In this document: one piece after another, positions 1 to 12,465 of the stretch
How positions within the stretch are numbered: the stretch's first letter is position 1
How the letters are laid out: each line of letters opens with the position of its first letter
Origin: Epiperipatus broadwayi
Lineage: Eukaryota > Onychophora > Udeonychophora > Euonychophora > Peripatidae
Assembly: GCA_028023455.1 (NCBI GenBank)
Contig: JAQFVV010006231.1
Location: forward strand, 3,369,478-3,433,477
Length of the DNA: 64,000 bases
Direction: 5' to 3'
Translations under genes and position numbers: made by a program
Notes under the pieces: model-generated
Told to the model about the DNA's origin: nothing
Databases searched by the model: none
What the model saw: only the letters and a program-made list of their open reading frames with translations

Positions 1-1456
1 ATTTTCAATTTCCTTTTTTCTACTAGTATCTATGTTTCTTCTATAAAATTCATCTCTACTCCTCCAACATTTTACAATTTTTAATTAGAATTCCTATTTC
101 AAATAAATAGGTGAACGTGCTAAAAATAAATCTTTTTATCTTTTTTGTAATTTAATCATTTGATCGTACAGAAATGTTGTTTTATAATTGTTTTCCATTA
201 TTATTAATATGCAAATGTGTGTTTTATTATATTCATCAATTGTGAAACCTCGATATTTGTAAATTTGTGTGTATGTGACATATATAATTTTATGTCCAAA
301 GCTGGCATTATAGTTAGATATTTATTGAGTTAATAATTTTTCAAGATAAATCTTAATGGTAAACTATAGTAATAAAAAGAATGCATTCAGTAATTTTTAG
401 TTTCAATTATAAACTGAAAATTAAAAAAAAATGAACAAAGAACATATGTAAATAATAAATGTATATCCAGTTTTAGAAATGAATATTTTACTTGGTAATA
501 TATTTCAGAACTGATAGATTTTTCTCCCCCTCTTAAGCAAAATATTTATTAAATGACTTAATATTATAAAAAAAAAAAAATTAATAATTTTTTTTTTATT
601 GTTGTATGTATTAAAAACTTTTTCCTAATAGCAATTTATTTTGACGCCTAGTTCGCCTAGTTTGATTAAAAAAATAAAAAAAGAGTATTTTTTCATCTAA
701 ATAATACCCCCCCCCCCTATTTATGTTAAATATTTCTGCTAGCAATTTGAAGATAGATGATTTTTAAGTAAATATCAGAATAAATAATATTTTAATGTAC
801 GATGTATATACTATATAAATGCACAAATATATTCATTTAATTTAAAATAAAAATTCAAATTTAGATTCAATTATTGTTTTTATATAATAATAAAATTAAA
901 ATGGCTATAGATGTGATGACCCAACTACTTACTAAGTTGTCATCTGTAAAATAAAAATTGGGTACATAAATAGAAAATCAAACTACAGTATTGTAATAAA
1001 AAAAAACTTCTTCAAATAAATTGGTTACTATTTCATAAATAAAAAGAAACTACAAAATTAAGAAGCTCTATTACAAGATAACTGGATTAGAAGTTGGATA
1101 TCGTCTTCCTAATCAATGTAATAGCAGCTAATGCATATGTGCATATTTTACCACAATTCTTTTAGCAAAAAGCTTACCCCCCCCCCACAATCCCAATTAA
1201 AACTTTAGAGTATTACATTTTTATAAGTGTACTTTGCTAAGAATTTTATTATGTTTTCAATATGTAAATTTGAAATAATACAGTCAATAATTTATTAATT
1301 GTAATTTCTTACATATATATTATTACAGATTACATATTATTTTAACAATGCAAGTTTACGTAATTAAAAAAAAAAAAACCTTTCCATAAAATGCTTCATT
1401 TTTATTAATCCACATAATTTTCCAAACCAATTTCATCTGGATAAAATGATAGTCAT
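1..1456. other. AT-rich non-coding DNA
   Basis: I see no gene, RNA or recognisable repeat. The stretch has long A and T runs and two isolated C runs in otherwise AT-only surroundings: 11 C at 707-717 and 10 C at 1177-1186. Confidence 0.6.
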
Positions 1457-1464
1457 AGTAAGTG

Positions 1465-2480
1465 ATTAAAGCATTAGATCATCAAGGTATAGATCCAGGT
1501 TATTGTCATATTTTGAAGAATATTTATAAAAATGCAACAGCAACTATTAGATTACATAATGACACTGGGAAAGTCAACATTGAGAAAGGTGTAAGACAAG
1601 GTGACTCCATATCTCCAAAACTTTTTACAGCAGTGCTGCATGAAGTATTTTGTGGATTAAAATGGGAAACTAAAGGAGTGAAAGTAAATGGTGATTATTT
1701 AAGTCATTTAGATTTCGCAGATGATGTAGTTGTTTTTGCAAATAATGTTTCAGATCTGCAGGAAATGTTGCAGGAATTATCAGATGAAAGTAGGAAAGTA
1801 GGACTAAAGATAAATGTTAAAAAGACTAAAGTAATGTTTAATCGATTTGCTCAAAATATGAAAATAAAGATTGATTATGATGAATTAGAAGAAGTTAATA
1901 GTTATAAATACCTTGGTCAGATTATTAATACAGATGGAAACATAATGGAGGAAATTAATCATAGAATTAAACTTGGTTGGAGTGCTTTTGGTAGAAATAA
2001 CTTGATACTAAAAGGAAATATGCCTATGTGTTTGAAAAGGAAGGTTTTTAACAAATGTGTTTTACCAGTTCTTACTTATGGATCTGAGACTTGGACACTT
2101 AATAGAAGAGCAATTCAGAGACTTCAGACCACTCAAAGAAGTATGGAGAGATGTATGTTGGGAGTAACAAGAAGAGATCGTAAACACAATGTATGGGTAA
2201 GAGAACAAACAGGTGTTATTGACCTCATTGAAAAAATTAAAAGATTGAAGTGAAGTTGGGCTGGACATATTGTTAGAAGAGATGATAATAGATGGACAAT
2301 TGAAATTTTAAACTGGATTCCAAGAGATTGTAAAAGACCCAGAAAGAGACCACATGTGAGATGGATGGATGAAATAAGAAAGTGTGCAGGGGTGATGTGG
2401 AGAAGAGAAGCTAAAGATCGGAGAAGATGGATTAAACTTGGAGAGACCTTCATCCTGCAGTGGATTGATAATGGTTGATA
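1465..2480 (+). pseudogene. RTE-type reverse transcriptase, C-terminal relic
   Basis: The reading frame runs open from the left edge of the insertion to a TGA at 2251-2253 and then continues in the same frame for about 75 more codons to the next stop. Visible RT features are GVRQGDSISPKLF (RT motif 4 region), the catalytic FADDVVVFA box, and the thumb-side VNSYKYLGQIIN. Downstream come YGSETWTLN and an SMERCMLG..RRDRK block, the order seen in RTE-type LINE proteins. After the TGA the frame reads SWAGHIVRRDDNRW, a conserved block of that family, so the TGA is an inactivating nonsense change. The apparent start at 1462 is a GTG lying in the target duplication; it is fortuitous and not a real initiator. 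Confidence 0.85.
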
Positions 2481-2495
2481 ATGATGATGATGATG
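1465..2495 (+). mobile_element. 5'-truncated RTE-like LINE insertion with target-site duplication
   Basis: The segment begins inside a reverse-transcriptase domain and ends with a short GAT repeat after a final stop near 2480. It is bounded by a perfect 8-bp direct repeat, AGTAAGTG, at 1457-1464 and 2496-2503. A 5' truncation, a simple-repeat 3' end and a target duplication are the standard signature of target-primed reverse transcription. RTE-type LINEs typically end in short tandem repeats rather than poly(A). The copy lacks its endonuclease and the front of the RT domain, so it cannot move by itself. Confidence 0.85.
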
Positions 2496-2503
2496 AGTAA
2501 GTG

Positions 2504-5500
2504 CTTTGTTCATACCCAATTATTTATAATACATTTTGAAATTCAATGTTCTAATAAAACAAATAATAGATAGTCATAAAAAATAATTTTTAACAAAGGC
2601 TAATAATTACAATTCAAAAAACTATTATAATTTTACAACATCTGGAATTCATCCTTTACTGTATAGAAAGAAAATATAATTCTAAAATAAACAATGTAGA
2701 TTTTTTTCAAAAAATATTTTTTGCAAATGAAGTTTGAATTAAAAATATTCGTATCTAGCTAGGTAAGTTCTTTTCTAAGTGATAAAAAATTGAATAATGA
2801 AATGATACAGTAAATACTTCAAGATAACATTTGATCATTATCAATGAAAGTTAATTACTATTTACTACCCTTTTAACACAATGGTTAGGCTTACATTATA
2901 AATTTTAAGATATACATCAAATATTAGAAACCAAATGAAAATTATATAATGATTACACTTTTTTTTTCTTTAACTAAAAAACATATTCTGTTAGAGTTAT
3001 TACTTCTAAAATTCTATAATAAAAAATTAAACAATATGCTTTCTTGGAACCACTAATAATAGTGATTCTGAAAAAGCAAATGACCAATGATATTGAGTGA
3101 GTAAAAATATCGGGTAAATTTGCTTAATTAACCACTTTTTTCTTTCTATATTTATGTCTACATTAGGCATAAGTGATCCCTATCTTTGTTTTAAATTTTT
3201 TCTCTGCATCTTCAATAATTTTCCTTCTTTTTCTTAACTCTGGAAGCAAAAGGTTATTTCTATAAGTTTCATGTGCTTTTTATTAATTTGGATCATAAAT
3301 ACATCATGAGTATTAAGATGTTATAATTATTTATTTTAAAGGTTAGCTTTGAGTGGTGAAAGTAGAACAATTATTAATAATCTAGCATATTATATTGCTT
3401 CATAATTAAAACTTTGTCTAGATATATTCTGAAATCATTAAATCTGTTTTCAAACAAAAAATTTGTGCAACCTTACTTTTTTTTTTTTTTCACATGTCAA
3501 AGCATCGGCTGGGAAGTGACAATCTTACTCTCATTTAATTTTTCAATATTATTTTACATTTAAAAGTAAATTACTTTTCAAAAGACATCAGAGCCACTGC
3601 CTTGCAATTATTCTTGAATCCAAGTAATTATATAAAGCATCCTTAAAGTTGTTAAAAAAATAGAGATATGCTAATATTAATTTCACAGTATCCTTGCAAA
3701 AATACTACCGAGTTATAAGATATGGTTTACATAATAGTTAAAAATGCAACTTATCTTAAAATCTATTTTCAACAACTATTTACTTTTTCAATATGCAAAA
3801 ATCACAAAAATAATACATTATAATTAAGTAATATTTGATTATGATTAGTAGTTGTTTGCATTCCTTGTTATCTTATACCATTTATTTTAGTATTTGAAAT
3901 TTACAGATTTTTGATGTCAAAGATCATTTCAAAGGTTCCTATAATATTTATCCTTTAAATGACTTGTTCCATTCACTCTTCTTCTCTAATCTTGTTAAAC
4001 TTTCAATTTTTATTCTTCGAATTAACGTTCATTAATTATTATAATTTTTCAAAAATTGAACATTATTTTATTAGATGTATGTGTTGGGAAATAAGAATTA
4101 TTATTATTTTTTTTCATTCTGAAAATTTAGAAATATTAGTAACTTGCATTACCAATTAGACTGCTAAATATTTAAAATTAAAAAAAAAAAAAATTCTAAA
4201 TCACTAACTGAAACAAGTTTTTATTCAAACTACTTAAGACTAACAAAATTTTATTTAAAGTGTAAAACATTATTTATAGTTTTTAAAAAATAACAAAAGT
4301 AATTGTGCAATAGTTTTTACAAATTATTTTTCTTCAGTCAATCACAAATTATGATCAAGTAATTTATTTGTCATGAAGTATTTTTCTATTAAAAGTAAAA
4401 AAAAACAACTTAATTACATTTTCTTTTTTTAGAATAGCTATATTTTGTGTCAGAAATCAATAATAAGTAAAAAAAATTACAGGAAATATAAGTTTTTATT
4501 ATTGAGATCAAAACAAAAAGAATTCTGTAGGTGTTTATATATACATTTTTCTGTAGCTAACTGCAAACATAATGACATTATTTTGTCTAGCAAAGGCTCT
4601 TCTAGGAAAAGTAATTAGAATCTGAACCTAATCACATTATTCTTCTAAAATAGTTTGTGCAAGAAATCAATAAGTAAAAAAAAGAAAAGAAAAAAAAAGG
4701 TGGGGATATATGTTTTATTACTGAAATCAATTCAACAACAACAATAAAAAACTAGTCAAAAGCATTTTCTGTGGAAAAATGAGAAATTACATATTGCTAA
4801 CAAAGAGAAGGAGCTTTGGATTTCACTGGTTTCTAAAATTAAAATACCTGCCATCTCTGAACTATTTTTATAATTAACTCTTCGATATTATATTAGTTCT
4901 CCATTTTCCTGTTAGAATGAGTCCAAAATGAACATTATAACAATAATATAGTTCATGAGCACCATTTAAAGCTTCATCCAAGTGATGATCAGTGAAGGAT
5001 GACAGAGCCATGTCATTAAGGACATTTGAAGAGTTAAAATTGATGAAGTTATATTTCATTATACTGCCATATCATTCAAAACAATCTGATATTAAAATGA
5101 CATCATTTAATTTTCTTTGGTTATCAATATTCTGCTACAAAATTATAAAACTGGAAAAAAAAATCATATTGTAAACAACAGAATATTATGGTTAAGTGAT
5201 ACTACCTTAACTACAATCATTGGTAATTTGCTCCTCTCAAAGGAAATATATTATAGTAACTCAATTTCAATAAATATATATACAACAACTACATAAAAAT
5301 ATATTAATAATAATTATGCATAAAAAGTCTTTTTCGGCACATGCTTTTACGATCTTTTCAAATGTTAAGCATCTGCTATCCAATTATAAAATTATAAGAT
5401 TTAACTTAGACTAAATGTAATCATAAATATAAGGAGACCACACAGAGAAAAGCTTTCATAAAATACATTTTTTTAAAACAGTGTGTGCTTAGCCAACTTT

Positions 5501-7298
5501 TGACTATGACAAATCACAGACAAAGTAATTACAACAATAATAAAATAAAATATGAATAAAACATAATAAAATTATGATATCTCAATTTTATAATTATATC
5601 ACAAATATTAATGAGCGGTAGCACCTTTAAAATCAAAATAGGGGTACTATTAATGTAAAAAATCATTCAATAGTTTTTATATATTTTAATTTCTCCATTG
5701 GAACCCCCCCCCCCCCCCAGAAACTACAGATTGAAAATATTCTTTAGACATACTGGGATAATGGTCAAGCAATAAAAAAAAAAAAGGTAATCTATTTTGT
5801 GATATAAGGATAAACTCATTTGATATCTATAGTTTACATTATAAACTTTGCGAAAATGTCATCTATTCATGTATGTATAATGAGCATAGAAGCATGTAAG
5901 AGTTATAAATCTTCAACATAAACTAGTTTGATTTTAAGACAATGTTACTATTTAAGACAATGTTACTTTTGAATAATTTATTGTGTGCACATTTTTTTTA
6001 AAGATAATCATTAATTATATTGTGAAATTCATTAACATTTAAATTTTTAAAAATTGGTTTTAACTTTTTAAAAAAAAAAAAGAAAAGAAAAATACTATAA
6101 TTCATCAAATTCATTTTAAAGGTTTACCTAATATTTTTTCGGGAATGAGGAAAGAAAGATTCTAGAAATTACTCAAAAACCAAATTCTACCCATTAATGT
6201 AAAGACGGAAATTACGTAATGTTTTCATTTATTGATTAAATTTTTATTTTTCAAATTCTATATGAGAGTACTTTAAAAACTTTTACTTTCAGTTTGTTAA
6301 TAAAAATTATAATAATTTGTTTTTAAATATAAAAATTCTTTTATATTGTATGTGCATGAAGTATATATAAAAATTATATTAAAGTAAATGACAGAAGAGA
6401 ATAAACAACAAAATATTAATTATTCTTGTCATAAAACTAATAAATCTGAATCCATTCATTTAATTGCATGTCTCGTAATAAAATCATTAACGATTAAAAA
6501 AAAAAAAACTAGTTTTTTTTTTTAAAGATGAAAATACAAAAGGCGATTTATAAGTTGAACACAACTATTTCATTTATTAATAGCTAATAGTGATCTCTTA
6601 TAATTTCATAATCTACTATTACTGAAGAAGACATGATATTTCATCTTTGACGTGATAATCGAAAAAAAAATATGATTAATGTTTATGGATATTTTAATTC
6701 GCTGATTTATCAAAATATAAAAAATTTGCGACCACTGGAAGCTTTTTCTATAGCAACAATAAACTTGGATTTCTTATTAAATAAAGAATTAAAAATATTT
6801 TGCATATATATATGATATGTGAATATGCATGCTACGTTCAAATTATGGGAACGGAAAAGCTTCTGGGAAGATTAAAAATCAATTGTGATTGTTGAATTAT
6901 AGCCATATTCTTAAAATTTCAAATCCAAGTTTGTAAAGTTCACATTATATATGTTTTTTTCATTTGTCAATTTTCAGATTTTCAAGTAAATGTAAAACTC
7001 TATGCCCCTTTTCCTCCATTCATAAAAACTGTCACAAATACATACATAAACCTATCTCATTATTAACAAATGATTTAAAAATATGAGAGTGATTTGTCTG
7101 TGTGAAAGTAAGGATACAATTTATTCATACCATCAAATTATTTACATATTACATGTTAAATTAGCCATTATTAGAAAATAGTGTAAGGTGTTAGTTCATT
7201 TTTGAATAAGGACTAACAAATCATTATAAGCTTGTCTTTACAATTGACATTCATCAAATGGTATGAAGACCAGCTGAAAATGTCATCAAAGGCTGTTG
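2504..7298. other. AT-rich non-coding DNA
   Basis: I found no gene. Contents are A/T homopolymers, a 15-C run at 5704-5718 and short chance open frames with compositionally biased translations. No inverted or tandem repeat of note was seen by eye. Confidence 0.55.
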
Positions 7299-7560
7299 TA
7301 GATTGGAACAACTAGCTTCACAAAGTGTGCGCATGAGAATCAGCACTGTTCTGTCAGGAATTCTCACAATGAAGCAATCTTCTGTCTACTGCCAGAAACC
7401 CTTGAACATCCACTGCTCCAGAAGTATTTCTCCAGCCTAGTTCTTGCACTTAGTGAACAGACTTTCATCAATTTCCACCACTTTCTCAGTCTCCAGTTTT
7501 GTTACTTTCCAGATAACATGCTATATTCACACACTTTGTGAAGCTAGTTGTTCCAATCTA
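7299..7560. repeat. 31-bp perfect inverted repeat
   Basis: Positions 7299-7329 and 7530-7560 are exact reverse complements, starting TAGATTGGAACAACTAGCTT on the plus strand. The right arm is coding-derived, being the start of the transposase relic on the minus strand. The left arm is therefore an inverted duplicate of a piece of that relic, placed at its other end. It looks like a rearrangement rather than transposon termini. Confidence 0.75.
7328..7559 (-). pseudogene. IS1595/Merlin-type (ISXO2-like) transposase relic 1
   Basis: Read on the minus strand, the frame gives DWNN*LHKVC, then EKVVEIDESLFTKCKN*AGE, then EQWMFKGF, TEDCFIVRIPDRTVLILM. This follows, in order, residues of the intact transposase at 36837-37721: DWNNYLREVC, IVEIDESLFTKRKNNAG, QQWLFGGV, TEECFIVAIRDRSVSTLM. 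The first catalytic Asp (EIDES) is retained, but several in-frame stops interrupt the sequence. The rest of the catalytic core and both protein ends are missing. It is an old, dead fragment of the same family as the intact copy. Confidence 0.85.
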
Positions 7561-8307
7561 TATTGTCTGCATTTCTTTTTGGTTCATGCATATTATTATC
7601 ATAAGAACACAAACTTTTATTAACAAACAATTTTGACAGCCCCTGTGATTAAAAAAAACCCAATAACGTATGTACTTACTTGAAAACAAAGATTTTTGTT
7701 CAAACTCGAATAAATAAACTGTTCTCTGATTTTCTTTTTTTTTTTGTAGTACTTTTACTCAATAAATAATTATATTCAAAGTTCAAATCACAAATAAATA
7801 CAAGTCACATCAAACAAACCAATTTATAGTATTTTATGAAAGTATAATCGTACAAGACTGATAGATTTTGCTAATATTGAATATCATCTCATCCCACCAC
7901 AAGCAAGTGCAAACATGCAATGGTTCTTTGTGTCCGAACTTTCTTTGACATGTTTGATAAGACAATGTACAGACATGTTTGTGCTACATGTATTTTCATG
8001 CATTCTTACATGTGACTCTTTTAGTGATACATTTTACCTTTTCATTCGCAGGTTTGGTATTGTGTTTTTATCAAAAAAGTATTTTCTTTTTACTTCTTAA
8101 TTAATTACCTATTGGAATCATAGATATTTTGAAGTAACAAACAAACAGCAGTAATAAGGGGGTCTATTTTCACTGTCGTCGAAACTATTGACCCCTAGAA
8201 AGATCAAATCAACCCCAGGGACTTGATATTGATCACTTTGGAAACTCTTGTGCTATGAGAATATGATTCTATGTATTAAATTTGCATGTTTGATACATTA
8301 CCATATA
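7561..8307. other. AT-rich non-coding DNA
   Basis: No gene is recognised. Around 8160-8235 there is a short, more complex patch (GTCGTCGAAACTATTGACCC) that may be a decayed SINE tail, but one copy is not enough to name it. Confidence 0.4.
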
Positions 8308-8315
8308 AGTTAGAT

Positions 8316-8809
8316 CAGTGGTCTTCAACCTTTTCACACCTGTGGACTGGTAAAAATAAGAATAATGTTCCGCGGACCAGCAAAAATAAGGATAAGATTT
8401 CGCAGACCGGCATAAATCTATAGATAAATTTTCTTAAAGATAAGTATAATTGTTATAACTGATCAAAACAACAATGTTAAATATATAAGATAAAGTTTTA
8501 TATATATAGTTTACAAAATAAAAAACTTTTTTTTATAATTTTTTTAGAAAAGTAATAAAAAATTTAATTCTACCCACTAGAAAAACAAATTAATTTATGA
8601 ATGATTGATTAGATTTTGTTTTCATTCGGTTTTCTTTTTTTTTTAATTGGGTAAAAATGAGATGAAAAAATAAAAAAAAGTTGGCTATATTAATTAAAAG
8701 TTTAAACTCTTATTATTTATTATTACAAACTTTTTACTGCCCGTCTAGCACGCGGACCTGCAGAAAAGTTCCGCGGCCCGGACCGCTGACCAAGGGTTGA
8801 AGAACACTG
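8316..8809 (+). mobile_element. Non-autonomous hAT element (MITE), copy 1
   Basis: The 494-bp element starts CAGTGGTCTTCAACC and ends with the near-complement GGTTGAAGAACACTG. It is flanked by a perfect 8-bp direct repeat, AGTTAGAT, at 8308-8315 and 8810-8817. Eight-bp duplications and CAGTG-type ends are characteristic of hAT transposons. The two ends are GC-rich (CCGCGGACC and similar) and enclose an AT-rich middle with no transposase. A related copy lies at 25168-25651 in the opposite orientation. Confidence 0.92.
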
Positions 8810-8817
8810 AGTTAGAT

Positions 8818-10159
8818 AACTTCCAACACTGAATTATGAGTAAAATTAGAAAATAATCTTGTAATATATATATAATTGATAATTTGAAACCTAATAAGCA
8901 ATAAGCAATTTTAAATATTATTTTTGTTTCTTTATTACTTTATCTCAGATATAAAATAAATTTTGTTAAACATAACTCAGTTTGCTATGACAATATTGAA
9001 ATTGATATTAAAAATAAAAAAAAACTAGAATTATACAAAGTTGTGAACAATTAAAACAAGGAATTACCAAACATAACAACGTATTTTCAGCTATTTAAAA
9101 TCCGACTAACATTTTCACTCATATATTACAATTTTAAAGAAGACAAGGAATGGGAAAATATAGGAGTATGTGCAATGTACACACAGGTTAATATATTGCT
9201 TCTGAGCTTTTTGTAAGAATATATATCTATTGTTATATTGGGATGGCAATATTAATGCATTGCTATATATTTACTACACCAACAAAGATAGCCCCTACCC
9301 CTCATCTTTTTTTTTAAAAACATTTATTACTAGATCAAAAGTAAACGTCAAATAATAAAAAATAAAGTTTAATAAGAATTGTATTTCATTGTTATTTTCT
9401 TAAAAAAAGATTTATCATTAAATTTAAAATATAAAAGAAGCCATATTTTATGGTAAAAATTTTAACATGTATATATAAAAATAAAGATCGGATAATACAT
9501 TATTTACTTAACATAAAATATTATTTTAGCTGTAAAATCATTTCAGTCCTCATTAAAAAAGGTATGCAAATAATTCTTAATTAATATACTTTTATCACAA
9601 AATCCTTTTTACAATGAAAAATGTTTGTAATTTTGTACAAAACAGCTTTCTCATTAATGTAATATTAATTTATTTCTAAAATAAAAAGGGCTACTTTTTT
9701 TTTTTTTTCAAAATTCTTCTAAATCAAACAAGTAATTTAAAAGAAAATAAATGTTTTAGTATTAAAAAAAAAAGTACTGTGAAGCATTAGATGGCACAGC
9801 TTACAGATACATATGCCTATTTTAGAAAAGTGACTACAATCATGTCATTTTTACAAAGCAAAGCAATTCCAGATAATTATACTTTCAAACAAAAAGAAAG
9901 GATGAATGGCAGCAGCCATTTTTCTCTGAATAGATTTTACACTTGGGCAAACATAATTTCATATATAAAAAGAAAAAAAAAGATTACAGCTGTCAGAGTT
10001 TACAGATTATAAATAGTAAAACAAATATTTTTTTTAATAAGTCATTTGATCCATTTAAAAAAATTGTCAATTAAAAATATGGTTTAGAATGTTTTCCAAA
10101 ATCTTTGAATTCAGAAACTTATAATATTTGAACCATTTTAAATAAGCTATCACGGCATA
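8818..10159. other. AT-rich non-coding DNA
   Basis: I see no gene. A 73-codon open frame around 9791-10012 has no recognisable domain and is probably chance. Confidence 0.5.
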
Positions 10160-10740
10160 GCAAAAATATACATAAAGAGACTAAAATTTATGAAAAACTT
10201 TATTAAAAAAAAATCAAATCAAAGTCAGTCTACCCATATGGTATGTGAATAATTGTAATTTATTCTCAATCATGTATAATATATAAAAACAAAAAGTTTT
10301 CAATTCTAAGCTAAACATTTATTCAGGTAGTAAATAACAGAAAATGGTAATCTTCAAATATCTGGCCACTTTACAGCTGACTTTAGATTGTAGCAAACAT
10401 ATACACAGACAACAATTTATATAAAGAGAAATTCATTTATGGAAAAAAGTGAAATGTTAAAAATTACATCGGTTTATCCCGTAGTGACTCAATTTGTAAT
10501 TTCGTGCTAAACATTTAACCACAAAATAAATGACAATAGAAAAATAAAAATAATAATCAAATTTGCAGCTATTTTTACGACTTTTATCACAATAATAAAC
10601 ACATATACAAAATACCATTTATGTAGAGAAAGTCATTTATAAAGACCGAATTGATCAAAAATTGACTTGGTTTATTTGTCATGGATTCTCAACTATGTAA
10701 AAGTTTGCAATTCACTGTTAAACGATGATGATGAATTGTC
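10160..10740 (+). repeat. Degenerate tandem repeat, about three units
   Basis: A block resembling 'aaagaga..attcatttat' followed by a TTGGTTTAT/CGGTTTATC patch and a CTCAATT patch recurs near 10174, 10423 and 10623. The spacing is therefore about 200-250 bp. Units are strongly diverged, with no coding content. Confidence 0.4.
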
Positions 10741-10837
10741 TAACATGCTATCAACTTTATGACAACATGTACGCCCAAAGTTATTGTGAGACAGTATATT
10801 AGTATCATGATAGTGATATTTTCAAGATATATGCCAT

Positions 10838-11364
10838 AAGCATTTATTTTTATATAGCGTATGTTTACAATTGTATACATTCAAATATCAGCCTTCTAAG
10901 CTAATTGTGCATACACTTTGCAAGTGTTAATAATAAATGAATATTTTCTCACCAATACAAGATATAGTATTTATGCAGGAATAAAAGGAATCTTCTTATT
11001 CCTATGACTCAAATGCTTATATATGAGCAAATATGAAGTACTGGCAAGTAAAGCGTGAGGATGGAACCGTCACTTTAAATTACTATATACGATGTCTGAA
11101 TGAATGACGTGGATGAATTCTAGACAATTTCACCCAAGTCATTCATTCAGACATCGTATATAGTAATTTAAAGTGATGGTTCCATCCTCACGCTTTACTT
11201 GCCAGTACTTCAGATTTGCTCATATATAAGCATTTGAGTTGTAGAAATAAGAGGATTCCTTTTATTCCTGCATAAATACTATATCTTGTATTGGTAAGAA
11301 AGTATTCATTTATTATTAACACTCGCAAAGCGTATGCACAATTAGCTTAAAAGGCTGATATTTG
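10838..11364. mobile_element. Palindromic (fold-back) element, copy 1
   Basis: Arms 10882-11108 and 11138-11364 are both 227 bp and near-perfect reverse complements around a 29-bp spacer. The left end carries about 44 extra bases not present on the right. A perfect 14-bp direct repeat, AAGATATATGCCAT, flanks the unit at 10824-10837 and 11365-11378 and looks like a target-site duplication. No open frame of interest exists. The arms are homologous to those of 25757-26490, so this is a dispersed family. A transcript would fold into a very long hairpin. Confidence 0.9.
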
Positions 11365-11378
11365 AAGATATATGCCAT

Positions 11379-12299
11379 GTAAATTTCTTTGTAATTAAAT
11401 AAATATAGTTGAGAATTAATTTTTCCGTTTAGTCATAATCCTTTAAATATCATTTGCTAATAAACATCGTCTCCAACAGTATATTTTTTTGAATGAATAT
11501 GTTCAAATTCAAAAAATTTCCTAATCCAAGAATATGTCTCGGAAAATTGCTATTTAAACTGTATTCTTTTTTATTATTTTATATATATATATATATAATT
11601 ATTATTACTTAATTTATATGATTTGCTTGATACACCCCCCCTCCTCAGTGCGACACCTTTTAATTAAAATAAAAAAAGTATAATTCATACCACTTCATAT
11701 AACAAGATTAAAATCTATATTACATATGTATAAAAAGGAAATAAATGAACTTCTGTCAATTTTTATATACAAAGCATAAAAGTTGGATGATAGTAAACAA
11801 AAAACACAGAAAATACTGATAAAAATAAAAATTTCTTGCAAAAATTACTCAGCAATTACTTTTCATTCTTTTTTCAATTTTAATTTGGACCATTTTGTTT
11901 TACACAGACTGTGACAAATATTTAATATTAATTTATGTTGTTGTTTTTTTAAAAAAATATTATGACATAGTTTTAGTTGGACTGAAGCATGTATACTAAT
12001 ACATTTTAATGGCTAATACTTCCAATATAAAATTTTTCTTTAGGATTTGCTAAAGATATATATGCTGTATAATTATATTATATGATCAAGGTCCGTGAAT
12101 CATAGTTCAGATCTGTCACTCCCAGTGCTTGAACTTCTTTTGAATATATGAATAATATATCATTTAATCTTTTTTTTTTTTTATATTTCACATTATTACA
12201 AACACACACACATATATATATATATATAATTAGCCTATTCATTCAGTGTACTGTTTTTTATATAAATAAATTGCTGGCATGAACATAGGATTTTTCAAT
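11379..12299. other. AT-rich non-coding DNA
   Basis: I found no gene. It includes a (TA)n tract near 11581-11597, a 7-C run at 11635-11641 and a short (CA)/(TA) tract around 12203-12228. Confidence 0.5.
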
Positions 12300-12465
12300 C
12301 GACACACATGACCACATACTGCAAAAAAAGATAGATGATCTCAACATATATATTTTGTGCAGAACCTGCATTTATCAATTGGGCCAGATCAACATCTTAC
12401 ACACATATATACAATCATGCTCAGCTTATATTATGATAGCAATTTCTCAAACTTTAATCCCTCTA
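12300..12465 (+). repeat. Interspersed SINE-like family A, copy 1 (partial)
   Basis: It shares an ordered set of blocks with 63488-63765 and 43118-43430. These are a CATGACCACATAC block, 'agatagatgatctc', a 'caattgggccagatcaacatc' type block, a CACACATATATA stretch, 'gctcagcttatatta', and 'caaactttaat'. It is diverged and lacks the upstream part. No protein is encoded. Confidence 0.6.

Noticed and set aside
1462-1464. GTG as start of the RTE reverse transcriptase
   Set aside because: It lies inside the target-site duplication; the element is 5'-truncated and has no own start.
8160-8235. Possible decayed cephalopod-type SINE tail (GTCGTCGAAACTATTGACCC)
   Set aside because: The resemblance is from memory and to a short string; there is only one diverged copy here.
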